From positions 1 through 54,899 of the forward strand of contig NZ_JACIEQ010000007.1 of the NCBI RefSeq assembly GCF_014196965.1: DNA of 54,899 bases, read 5' to 3'. Of this stretch, positions 42,687-50,239 are shown one piece after another (within the stretch, counting starts at the first letter, position 1; every line of letters begins with the position of its first letter). A program made the position numbers and the translations under genes. The notes under the pieces are model-generated. The model had not been told where the DNA came from, did no database searches, and was given only the letters and a program-made list of their open reading frames with translations. The stretch comes from Actibacterium naphthalenivorans (GTDB lineage: Bacteria > Pseudomonadota > Alphaproteobacteria > Rhodobacterales > Rhodobacteraceae).

Positions 42687-43763
42687 TCACCGCCGCCCTA
42701 ACCTCCCCAACCGTGCCAGTTGCGCCAGCATTTTTGATCCTGAGTCTGCGGACCCTGTGACGCCTGCAGAACCCGTCTGCCCCATGCCTTGCCGCACGGG
42801 CATCTGCTGCACCCCGAAGAACTGCCGCGCCCTGAGGGCTGCGTATTCCGCGCCACTGGCCCCGCCGATGAGGTAGCGATTGTAGGCCTGCTGGCTTCCC
42901 ATGGCGGCGCGGGCGAAACTGTATCCGCCACCGAGGCCTCCGGAGAGGGCAGGCATCATGATGTTGCCGGAGATCGCGCGGACAATGAAGGGTGTTGCGA
43001 TGATGAAGCCCTTGGCCATGAGGACCATCATGAAGAAGGGGAGAAGGGCACCAATGTTGGAAGCCCCTTCCGGATCACCCAACTCGCCGATGAGAGCCGA
43101 GGCCACCCCGGTGATGGTCGCGAAGACCCCTGCGATCACGATAGGGTAGATCGCGAAGGAGATAAGCGCGGATAACCAGCGCGCGAAGTAATCCTTGGTC
43201 ACCTCGAACAGCGTCAGGAAGATCATCACTGGCGCGATCCCGATCAGAAGCGCGATCATCAGTCGGGAGGCCACGAGGATGAAGGCGGCCAGTCCGCCGA
43301 GGATTGAGAGCAGAAGAACACCGACGATGTCGAGCATGGCGCCGGCCATCCAGTTCAGTTCGGACCCGGCAGCGTTCAAATAGTTGCCCAGCTCCGCGAT
43401 CAGCCGGTCGAATTCCTCCGCGAAGGTGCCTGAAGGGCCCGGGCTGCCGCCGCCGACGGAAGCTACAAGCGCGCCCGCGATACTGTCGATCCCATAGAGA
43501 ATGGCAGACGAGAACGCGTTGAACTGCATCCAATTGGTCGCGAATATCCCGATGAGCCCGATCTTGACCGCGAGCCAGAAAGCCGTGTGCCCATCCATGG
43601 CCCGATATTGATAGATCATGTTGATGCCGACGAGGATCACCACCAGCGTTGTCCCCAAAACCAGGAGCGTGCCGACCGTTGCCGCAACCGCACCAAACTG
43701 GGTCTCAGCGGCGGTGTCGAGATAGGCCTGGGAGGTTTCAACGAAGTAGGTGACGACACTCAT
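42687..43763 (-). CDS. virB6: VirB6/TrbL-family inner-membrane channel protein
   Basis: A 358-residue polytopic membrane protein of the VirB6 family, part of the inner-membrane translocation pore. Hydrophobic segments include about residues 26-50, 60-80, 140-175, 175-200 and 210-240 (VGVLLLSILGGLAAFILVASRLMIALL is the clearest stretch region), and the PVMIFLTLFEVTKDYFARW motif is typical. The C-terminal ~90 residues are glycine/glutamine-rich and cytoplasmic or periplasmic. It is the last gene of the virB operon, and the cargo boundary begins just beyond its stop. Confidence 0.9.
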   Translation of the reverse strand: MSVVTYFVETSQAYLDTAAETQFGAVAATVGTLLVLGTTLVVILVGINMIYQYRAMDGHTAFWLAVKIGLIGIFATNWMQFNAFSSAILYGIDSIAGALVASVGGGSPGPSGTFAEEFDRLIAELGNYLNAAGSELNWMAGAMLDIVGVLLLSILGGLAAFILVASRLMIALLIGIAPVMIFLTLFEVTKDYFARWLSALISFAIYPIVIAGVFATITGVASALIGELGDPEGASNIGALLPFFMMVLMAKGFIIATPFIVRAISGNIMMPALSGGLGGGYSFARAAMGSQQAYNRYLIGGASGAEYAALRARQFFGVQQMPVRQGMGQTGSAGVTGSADSGSKMLAQLARLGRLGRR

Positions 43764-43775
43764 CGCGGGGCTGCC

Positions 43776-44195
43776 TTACCAATTGCCTGCGGCGTCGCAG
43801 ATTGCCTGGGCGGCAGGGCGGGCGGCATTGGCGCGGCGGTTGTAGGCGTCCGAGGATTGCAGCATTTCCCACCGTTCGTCGCTCGCGTAGCTCTCCCGAA
43901 ACACGGCCTCGGCCGCGTCCCAGGACGGGAACCGGGTCGCGCAGTCGCAGTTGCCGGTCTCGACGACCCGCTCGAGGTTCTGTGCCCTGTAGATGTCCTG
44001 GACCAGGACGCGATGGTATACTTGGCGGAGCGGGATCTCCTGCATCCAGAGCGGCTCGGCGGGCCGGTCCGGACAAACGTCAAAGCTGCGCTCGAGGGTC
44101 GGCACAAGGTTGCGCTCGGCGAGGGCGGGGGTGGTCGTCAGGCCCAGGGCCACGGCCAGCGCACTCAGCGGAAAGCGGCGTCGCGCCCGCATCAT
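43776..44195 (-). CDS. Exported conserved protein of the virB operon, function unknown
   Basis: About 139 residues with a signal peptide (RRRFPLSALAVALGLTTTPALA, cleavage after ALA). The mature part is ~110 residues with a Cys pair (CDCATRF) and another Cys near each end (FDVCPDRP, AICDAAGNW), suggesting periplasmic disulfides. The start overlaps the DUF4177 stop (ATGA) and it lies directly before virB6. It is probably a small accessory factor of the secretion channel; I do not recognise a family. Confidence 0.75.
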   Translation of the reverse strand: MMRARRRFPLSALAVALGLTTTPALAERNLVPTLERSFDVCPDRPAEPLWMQEIPLRQVYHRVLVQDIYRAQNLERVVETGNCDCATRFPSWDAAEAVFRESYASDERWEMLQSSDAYNRRANAARPAAQAICDAAGNW

Positions 44196-44386
44196 GCTGC
44201 GGCTCCGAGGGGCGCGGTTTCGCGCTTCAGGAAGACCGTGTGCCCGACATTGGCGAATTCCGAAGTGCTGATCGACACCACCTCCCACCCGTCTGCGCCC
44301 TTCTCGTTCAGGCTGGCCTGCATGTCGGAGAGGCTGGTCTTACGGGTCATGGGGAAGGACAGGATATTGTATTCAAACGTCTTCAT
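44192..44386 (-). CDS. DUF4177 small protein within the virB operon
   Basis: A 64-residue cytoplasmic protein with the DUF4177 pattern: MKTFEYNILSF at the start, then LNEKGADGWEVVSIS and GHTVFLKRE. Its start overlaps the virB11 stop and its stop overlaps the next start, so it is firmly embedded in the operon. DUF4177 has no known biochemical role. Its placement next to VirB11 is unusual among textbook VirB operons, though it may be common in this plasmid family. Confidence 0.8.
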   Translation of the reverse strand: MKTFEYNILSFPMTRKTSLSDMQASLNEKGADGWEVVSISTSEFANVGHTVFLKRETAPLGAAA

Positions 44387-45369
44387 GGGGAAATTCCAAT
44401 CTCAGTTGCGCCGGGGAGGTAGAATTCGGTGATGCCGCGTTTGCCGTCATGGCGACCGGCCTGGATGATCACATCGATGGAATTTTCGATGTACTGGATC
44501 ATGTCCGAATAGGTCATCGGGATTTCGGTCTTCAGAGCTGCGATGGCGAGCCGCTGTACTGCCAATTGCGGGGTTTCGGCATGCAGCGTGGTCATGGACC
44601 CGCCATGGCCGGTGTTGATGGCTTCCAGAAAGGTCATGGCCTCCTTGCCGCGCACCTCGCCCAGGATGATCCGGTCGGGGCGCATGCGCAGCGTGGCGGT
44701 GAGAAGCACATCGGCGGTCTGGAATTCCGCGTCACGATTGGCGATGAGGGTCACGGCATTTGGCTGGGTCGGCAGAAGCTCGGCCGCTTCTTCGATGGTC
44801 ACGATGCGTTCCTCGGCCGGTACGTGAGAGAGGATCTTGCGCGCGGCGACGGTCTTGCCGGTGGAGGTGCCACCCGAGACGATCATGTTGAGTTTGTTCT
44901 CGACGCAGAAGGCCAGCGCATCATCGATCAAACCCGCGGCCACCACTGCGCGCAAGGCGCGCTTTTTTTCGACGCGCAGGTCTTCGAGCTTGCGCTCTTT
45001 TCCGTAGAGGAAATCGAGCGCAATGCCCTCGAGTGGCAGGCTTGAGAAGAACCGCAGGCTGATCGACATGGCCGAGAGCACGGCGGGCGGGGTGATGACC
45101 TGTGCGCGGATCGGGCGCCCCTTGTAGGTGATCGAAACCGAGACGATGGGGCGGTCCTTGCTCATCGTGGTATTGGCCGATGAGGCGATCTGGTTGCCGA
45201 GGTCCCTGACCTGAACGCCGGTCAGCCTCTGGTCCAGCGCGCGCATGAAGTGATCGCCCTGGAATTCGCCCCAACAGGTCCCGTCGGGATTGATGCAGAT
45301 CTCGATGACGTCGTCGCGGGCGGCGGCGTTAATCCGGTCGAGCGAGGTTTCGAGATAGCTCAGCGACAT
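44383..45369 (-). CDS. virB11: VirB11 secretion ATPase
   Basis: A 328-residue hexameric traffic ATPase of the VirB11/PulE family at the cytoplasmic face of the channel. Walker A: IVSGGTSTGKTVAARKIL near residue 165-180. The Asp box follows (ERIVTIEEAAEL), then Walker B with RPDRIILGEVRGKEAM and the His box GHGGSMTTLHAE. ATG 45369 lies four bases after the virB10 stop. The open frame continues upstream, but only across the virB10 end in another frame. Confidence 0.94.
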   Translation of the reverse strand: MSLSYLETSLDRINAAARDDVIEICINPDGTCWGEFQGDHFMRALDQRLTGVQVRDLGNQIASSANTTMSKDRPIVSVSITYKGRPIRAQVITPPAVLSAMSISLRFFSSLPLEGIALDFLYGKERKLEDLRVEKKRALRAVVAAGLIDDALAFCVENKLNMIVSGGTSTGKTVAARKILSHVPAEERIVTIEEAAELLPTQPNAVTLIANRDAEFQTADVLLTATLRMRPDRIILGEVRGKEAMTFLEAINTGHGGSMTTLHAETPQLAVQRLAIAALKTEIPMTYSDMIQYIENSIDVIIQAGRHDGKRGITEFYLPGATEIGISP

Positions 45370-45373
45370 GGGC

Positions 45374-46753
45374 TCAGAATATCTCCAGATCGCGGTCGAC
45401 CATGACCGTGACGCGTGCGCCTTGGTCGACATAGATGACGGGGCCGATGGAGAGATAATCGCCGATGACGCTGTCCGTCGCATCTGCCAGATCATCGCCC
45501 ACGTCTTCGAGAACGTCGGCGGCAGTCTCATCCTGGACCTCGGATGCGGCGGCACTTGGTGCGGCGGAAATCAGCGAAATCAGGGCGGCCGACCCGAAAC
45601 GCTCGGCAAAGCGCGTGTCCACGAACCCCGTGACACCGGAACGGCCCAGTTCATCACCTCCGAAGGAGCTGATCTGGACGGTCTGGTTGTCGGGCAGGAT
45701 GATCCGGTCCCAGGCGATCGTGACGCGGCGCTGCGCGATATCGACGCCAGCGCGGTAGCGCCCGACGAGACGGGATCCGCGGGGGATCAAGAGGCGCACG
45801 CCATCGACGCTGTAGACATCCTCGGACACCACGGCACGGGTCTGGCCGGGCAGGGAGCTGTCAAGGGCAGTTTCCATGACGGCTTGGATCATGGTGCCCT
45901 GTAGAATCGTGTTGGAGGGATTGGCGATCACCTCGGCCTGCGTCACCGTCGAGGGCAGCGCCCCGTTCAGCACGAAATCCGTCACCTCGCCAAAAGTGCG
46001 TTCGGTCAGAGCCGTTTCATTCGCTCCGGAGGCACCGCCAAAAGCGATGGTGGGCGAGGTGATGCGCCGCTCCTGGAAGGCGCGTTCCTCCGCGGCGCGG
46101 CGCTCCAGCTCGGCCATGCGCCGGGCTTCTTCCTCGCGGCGCAGTCGCTCTTGCTCGCGTGCGCGCAGCTCATCTTCCGTGGGGCCCACTGGCGCGGGTT
46201 GCGGTCGGCTGGCCTCGAGTTGGGCCAGTTCCAGATCCATGCGGAGTTGCTCAAGGCTGCGATCCCGCGCCGTCAGTTCGTCCTGAAATCGTTGCTGTGC
46301 GGCTTCCGAGGCGGCTTGTAGCGCCGCGATCTGAGCGGTCAGCGCGTCGATCGCCTCTGCGGCGGCGGTGTCTTCCTCGACGACCGGTTCGGGGGCGTTG
46401 CGCAATTCCTCGATCTGGGTCTGCAAGGCGGTGATCTGCGCCAGAAGCTCCGCGTTGGGCTCGACTGGATCCGGTCCGACGAACACGACCTCTGGCTCGG
46501 GCGGGGGCAAGGTCTCGATGGCACCAAAGCCGTCCCCCTCGTTTTGAAACACGTCCGGGGTGGCCGTCGGCAGGGCTTCCTCTTCCTCGGGCTGGGAGAG
46601 AAGATAGAGCAGGGCACCACCCGCGCCGATGACGAGGACCACGACCAGCGCGAGAAGGGGCGACCGGCGCTGCGCCGCTATGGGGGCGCGGGCACTGCCT
46701 TTCTCAAGGGCGGCGAGGCGTTTTTCCAGCTCGGTGTTCTCGGTATCGCTCAT
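45374..46753 (-). CDS. virB10: VirB10/TrbI core-complex protein
   Basis: About 459 residues. A short cytoplasmic start, one transmembrane helix (LLALVVVLVIGAGGALLYLL, about 30-50), a proline- and acid-rich stretch, a long coiled coil (about 100-225, many E/Q/R heptads), then the C-terminal periplasmic/outer-membrane domain with SPTIAFGGA, ILQGTMIQAVMETALDSSLPGQ, LIPRGSRLVGRYRAGV and FVDTRFAERFG. It spans both membranes and joins the VirB7-VirB9 outer ring. Start 46753 overlaps the virB9 stop as ATGA. Confidence 0.94.
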   Translation of the reverse strand: MSDTENTELEKRLAALEKGSARAPIAAQRRSPLLALVVVLVIGAGGALLYLLSQPEEEEALPTATPDVFQNEGDGFGAIETLPPPEPEVVFVGPDPVEPNAELLAQITALQTQIEELRNAPEPVVEEDTAAAEAIDALTAQIAALQAASEAAQQRFQDELTARDRSLEQLRMDLELAQLEASRPQPAPVGPTEDELRAREQERLRREEEARRMAELERRAAEERAFQERRITSPTIAFGGASGANETALTERTFGEVTDFVLNGALPSTVTQAEVIANPSNTILQGTMIQAVMETALDSSLPGQTRAVVSEDVYSVDGVRLLIPRGSRLVGRYRAGVDIAQRRVTIAWDRIILPDNQTVQISSFGGDELGRSGVTGFVDTRFAERFGSAALISLISAAPSAAASEVQDETAADVLEDVGDDLADATDSVIGDYLSIGPVIYVDQGARVTVMVDRDLEIF

Positions 46754-47445
46754 GAGGCGGCCTCCCCGGGCGGGATTGCCTCGATGCAGACCACCTCTTC
46801 GCCAAGTCGCAGGACCCATTGGCGGTTCACTCCGCTGACGCGGATCACGCCGTCTTCAGGAGTTTGCGTGTTGACCGTGCGCTCGCGGCCGCCCGCGTAG
46901 CGGAAGATCGCGGGCACAGGCGCGTTTCTTGGAAACGCGAAATACGTGAACGTCCCGTCATCCCAGATGCGGGTTGGCGTAAACTCGGTCCGCGCGCTGG
47001 CACCGTAGTTGTAGTTCGGCGCTTGGGCGGCGATGGCCCGGGTCGGGCGCGCATCGTCCTCCGGATAGCGGAACTGCACCACGTAGAAGGTTGGGCTGCG
47101 GACCTCCTGGACGTTGAAGTAGTAGCTGCGGCGGTTGGTATAGACTGTCACATTGGTATGCACCCCGCGCGCCACAGGCTTGATCGCGAAGGCCTGACCG
47201 CCCGGGACGCCGTCGATCTCGAAGCCCTCGGTGTCGCCCGCGATGATCGAGCGGATGCTTTCGCCCTCGCCGAACTCGATGGTGGTCACATGGGTGAGCG
47301 ACACGCTGAGACGGTAGACCTGACCCTCCTGGTAGGTGGCCAAGCGCACTCGGCTGTCGTTGGGACCGCCACGCGGGATGGCTTCGGCAGAGGCGAGGCC
47401 CGGCAACAGGGCAATGACAAAAATAAGCGATCTTATAAACAACAA
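46750..47445 (-). CDS. virB9: VirB9 outer core-complex protein
   Basis: A 231-residue secreted protein: signal peptide MLFIRSLIFVIALLPGLASA, then the two VirB9 beta domains (VRLATYQEGQVYRLSVSLTH; NVTVYTNRRSYYFNV; TRIWDDGTFTYFAFPRN; VNRQWVLRLGEEVVCIE). It binds VirB7 and the VirB10 C-terminus. The start is a TTG at 47445, supported by GGAGAA inside the end of virB8, 7-8 bases upstream; no ATG is available near the signal peptide. Confidence 0.93.
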   Translation of the reverse strand: MLFIRSLIFVIALLPGLASAEAIPRGGPNDSRVRLATYQEGQVYRLSVSLTHVTTIEFGEGESIRSIIAGDTEGFEIDGVPGGQAFAIKPVARGVHTNVTVYTNRRSYYFNVQEVRSPTFYVVQFRYPEDDARPTRAIAAQAPNYNYGASARTEFTPTRIWDDGTFTYFAFPRNAPVPAIFRYAGGRERTVNTQTPEDGVIRVSGVNRQWVLRLGEEVVCIEAIPPGEAAS

Positions 47446-47447
47446 CG

Positions 47448-48101
47448 TCAGTTCTCCAATCTGTCGGAGCGGATGGAATATTCGAGAACGGTGAAGCCGA
47501 ATGGATTGGTCCAGACCTCATCGATGGAGCGGCGGGTCTCCGGGCGGAACTCGAAGAGAAGCGTCGCAGTAAAGAGGCCGGTCTGGGTGCCGTTAATGGA
47601 CGTCAGGCGCTTGCGCAGGCGGACCGTCGCGCGGTTGGTTCCGATCCGGTTGATGCTGAGGATTTCCACGTCGAGCCGAGCATTGGGGCCATAGACCGTC
47701 GGCGGGTAATTCTCGTTGGCGCTGTTCCAGATCTGGCGCAGCCCGCTCTCGGCAGCTCCGTCCGAGCGGCGCAGGACGCTGCGGATGCGCAGATCGTTGT
47801 CGAGCTGGTTATAGACCTCCCGGTCGGTCACATAGCGGAATACCTCCGCCTCAATGATCGCCTGGTTGGCGGTGACGGATGTGGCCCCAACGGACGCCTC
47901 GGGCAGGGCAAAACCAGTGGCGGGATCATAGGGGACAACGACGGGGGGCGGGTCGACGTCGAGGATCGAGACAGCCGCGGCACTCAGACAGCCGATGATA
48001 CCGAAGACAAGGCCCATCAGGCCAAGGCGTTGCCAGAGCCGTTCGCGGCGTAAAGCACCATAGACCAGTTCTTCCTCGATGATTTCTTGTTCAGTCGCCA
48101 C
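47448..48101 (-). CDS. virB8: VirB8 inner-membrane assembly factor
   Basis: A 217-residue bitopic protein: short cytoplasmic part, one transmembrane helix (LGLMGLVFGIIGCLSAAAVS, about 26-46), and the NTF2-like periplasmic VirB8 domain (NQAIIEAEVFRYVTDREVYNQ, ARLDVEILSINRIG, ATLLFEFRPETRRSIDEVWTNPFGF). It contacts VirB5, VirB9 and VirB10 during assembly. The start is GTG 48101; the only nearby ATG is out of frame and closes immediately. Confidence 0.92.
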   Translation of the reverse strand: MATEQEIIEEELVYGALRRERLWQRLGLMGLVFGIIGCLSAAAVSILDVDPPPVVVPYDPATGFALPEASVGATSVTANQAIIEAEVFRYVTDREVYNQLDNDLRIRSVLRRSDGAAESGLRQIWNSANENYPPTVYGPNARLDVEILSINRIGTNRATVRLRKRLTSINGTQTGLFTATLLFEFRPETRRSIDEVWTNPFGFTVLEYSIRSDRLEN

Positions 48102-48118
48102 CCGTCATGCCCCCACGA

Positions 48119-48931
48119 TTAGTCTGCCCGGAGGTCCGGCAAGGTGAAATCCATGAAGCGCTGCTCTTCGGCGATGGTGGCGGCATCGATCACGCCGCCG
48201 GTGCCATCGCCCACGGTCTGGATGGCTTCGAGTTGCCACATGGCGACCAGCGCAATGGCGAGCTCCGCGGTCACGCGCGTGTTGAGATCGATGCTTTCCT
48301 TGAGTTCGTCCATGTCGTCGATGAGCCCGACAAGGCGGTCTACCCGCTCGAGCGATTGGCCGGCATCCTCATAGCTGTTCTGGGCGGCGGCTGAGACGAG
48401 CGCGCCGGTGGTGGCCTGCGTCGCCACGCGGTTGGCCCCGGGATTGCCGCTCGCGGCCATTTCCGAGAGGGTGTCCTCGTCAAAGCCGAGGTCGGCCAGC
48501 ACCCGGTCCATCTGGGTTTCGATCTCGCCTGCGCCGGAGCCGGACAGGCCGGAGAAATCCCCCGTCTTGATCGCCTCAATCGTGGCGAGGATGTCCCCGA
48601 ACTCCTGGTCGAGTAGGCCATTGAGTTCGTCTTCCATCTCGGTGCGGATGATTTCTGGAAGCTCGGCGAGGCGGGTGAGGGCCTCGTAGGTTCTTTGCAG
48701 CTCCGCGAGTTGGTCCGTGAGAAGGCCGAGCTGTTCGCGGAGCTGCGTCAGCTGCTCGTTCTGCAGGATCTCGTCCTCGATCATCTGCCGGAGCTGCTGG
48801 ATATTTTGCGTGATGTTCTGGGTGTCGACGACGGGCACGCCTTGCGCGAGGGCAGGGGATAGGGCGTCCAGATGCAGGCCAATCCCAAGCGTTGTGGCCA
48901 AGGCCGTCCTCAAGAGCAGATGTCCCATCAT
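48119..48931 (-). CDS. virB5: VirB5/TrbJ-like pilus-associated protein
   Basis: A 270-residue exported helical protein: signal peptide ending SPALA, mature start QGVPVVD, then a long amphipathic helix (NIQQLRQMIEDEILQNEQLTQLREQ...) and a central acidic region, the architecture of VirB5/TrbJ minor pilins. It ends ...RFMDFTLPDLRAD. The start overlaps the stop of the lytic transglycosylase gene (ATGA), which shares both the QGVP mature start and the FMDFT ending. The family is called from architecture and from its place before virB8. Confidence 0.8.
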   Translation of the reverse strand: MMGHLLLRTALATTLGIGLHLDALSPALAQGVPVVDTQNITQNIQQLRQMIEDEILQNEQLTQLREQLGLLTDQLAELQRTYEALTRLAELPEIIRTEMEDELNGLLDQEFGDILATIEAIKTGDFSGLSGSGAGEIETQMDRVLADLGFDEDTLSEMAASGNPGANRVATQATTGALVSAAAQNSYEDAGQSLERVDRLVGLIDDMDELKESIDLNTRVTAELAIALVAMWQLEAIQTVGDGTGGVIDAATIAEEQRFMDFTLPDLRAD

Positions 48932-50082
48932 TCAATCCCCCTGATCGTAAAATCCATGAACGCGCCTTCGGCCATGCGGGCGCTGGCCTGGGCCAGCTCT
49001 TCGGCAGAGAGGACGCGGGTGCGTGCCGCCTGAAGCCGGATGCGGGCGGCCACGAGACGCACGAGTTCGGCGCGTGCATAGGTGTTGAGCGCGACGCTCT
49101 CCTGCACATCCTCGGTCTCGGAGATCCGCGTGACGATGTCGGAAATGCGCAGGGCGGCTTGGCGGATCGCGGCTGGTGAGTTGCTGCCATAAAAGGCTGC
49201 CCCATGACCCGTGAGCGAGAGGTTGGCATTGGCGAGAAGCGCCGGATCGATCGTGCCAAGCGCATCGATCCCTCCGATACGGCTCAGATAGAGATTGTAG
49301 CGTTCAGGGATGACCGACACGTAATGCTGGGTCTCGCGAAAGGGCGGAACGCCGCCATACTCGAAAACCCGGCCGGGTCCGGCGTTATAGGCCGCGAGGG
49401 CGTTGATGATGTTGCCATCAAATGTGTTGAGCTGGGTCGCGAGATAGCGCGCGCCGCCATGCACCTGTAGGTAGGGGCTGTCATAATATTCCGGGTTGAT
49501 GCCGAGATCGCTGGCCGTGCCAGGCATGATCTGTGTGAGACCATAGGCGCCGACGGGAGACCGTGCACCGATGGTGAAACGGCTTTCCTGCCAGATCAGC
49601 GCTTGCAGCAGCGCGCGCCATTGGACGGGGGAGAGGCCTGCGCGGCCAACACCCGCAAAGCCGCTGGTTTCCTGGGCGACGCGGATGATGAGCTGCTCGA
49701 TGTTCTCGACGGCGTCGCCGAACATCTGCGCACCGCCGGGATTGGGGTCGATGTCGGCATTGCCATAGGCCGCCTCGACTGACCGAGCCGGATCCCCGCT
49801 GCCGCTTTCCAGCCCCGAGACCATAGCCGGCAAGCCCTGACCGCCGAAGCTGGTCTGGGCATCGAGGATGCGTTGCAGGGTTTCCAGCTGCTCCCGTTCG
49901 ATCTCGGCAATGAGTTCGCGCACGGCAAGCTTGTCGGCCTGAACGGCCAAGTCAGCCTCGCGATCGCCAGTCTCGACGATGTCACGCGCGGTCAGCCCAC
50001 TGTCATTGGTCGGCACGCCCTGAGACAAGGCGAGACCGGGCAGCAGGCAAAACGCGAGGATATGAGGCAGGCTAGACTTCAA
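48928..50082 (-). CDS. Lytic transglycosylase with VirB5-like ends
   Basis: About 384 residues from TTG 50082, chosen because GGAGGG lies five bases upstream. Signal peptide MKSSLPHILAFCLLPGLALS, mature start QGVPTND. A helical region to ~155 is followed by a soluble-lytic-transglycosylase domain (LIWQESRF with the catalytic Glu, GARSPVGAYGLTQIMPGTAS, ALAAYNAGPGRV). The last ~110 residues are helical again and end GAFMDFTIRGIE. It would open peptidoglycan for the channel. It is the second transglycosylase of the operon besides virB1. Confidence 0.88.
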   Translation of the reverse strand: MKSSLPHILAFCLLPGLALSQGVPTNDSGLTARDIVETGDREADLAVQADKLAVRELIAEIEREQLETLQRILDAQTSFGGQGLPAMVSGLESGSGDPARSVEAAYGNADIDPNPGGAQMFGDAVENIEQLIIRVAQETSGFAGVGRAGLSPVQWRALLQALIWQESRFTIGARSPVGAYGLTQIMPGTASDLGINPEYYDSPYLQVHGGARYLATQLNTFDGNIINALAAYNAGPGRVFEYGGVPPFRETQHYVSVIPERYNLYLSRIGGIDALGTIDPALLANANLSLTGHGAAFYGSNSPAAIRQAALRISDIVTRISETEDVQESVALNTYARAELVRLVAARIRLQAARTRVLSAEELAQASARMAEGAFMDFTIRGIE

Positions 50083-50239
50083 TGTCGCCCTCCGGCGCGC
50101 CGAGCGGTGCGAAGTGGCAATCCTGGGCTGTCGCTGCCGTCGAGGCGAGAAAGGAAAAGCAATTAGCCTGCGGCTCCCGATACTGGGTGCAGGAGGCCAG
50201 CGCGCCGAGCGCAGCCAAAGCGACAAGAATACGGATCAT
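50072..50239 (-). CDS. virB7: VirB7-like small lipoprotein
   Basis: A 55-residue gene. It begins MIRILVALAALGALASCTQY: charged start, hydrophobic core and a lipobox (LASC) with Cys17 as the lipidation site. The mature peptide has two more Cys (ANCFSF, QDCHFAPLG). ATG 50239 overlaps the virB4 stop (ATGA) and its end overlaps the transglycosylase start by 11 bases. Size, lipobox and operon membership fit VirB7, the lipoprotein that anchors VirB9; the position after virB4 is not the Agrobacterium order. Confidence 0.75.
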   Translation of the reverse strand: MIRILVALAALGALASCTQYREPQANCFSFLASTAATAQDCHFAPLGAPEGDIEV

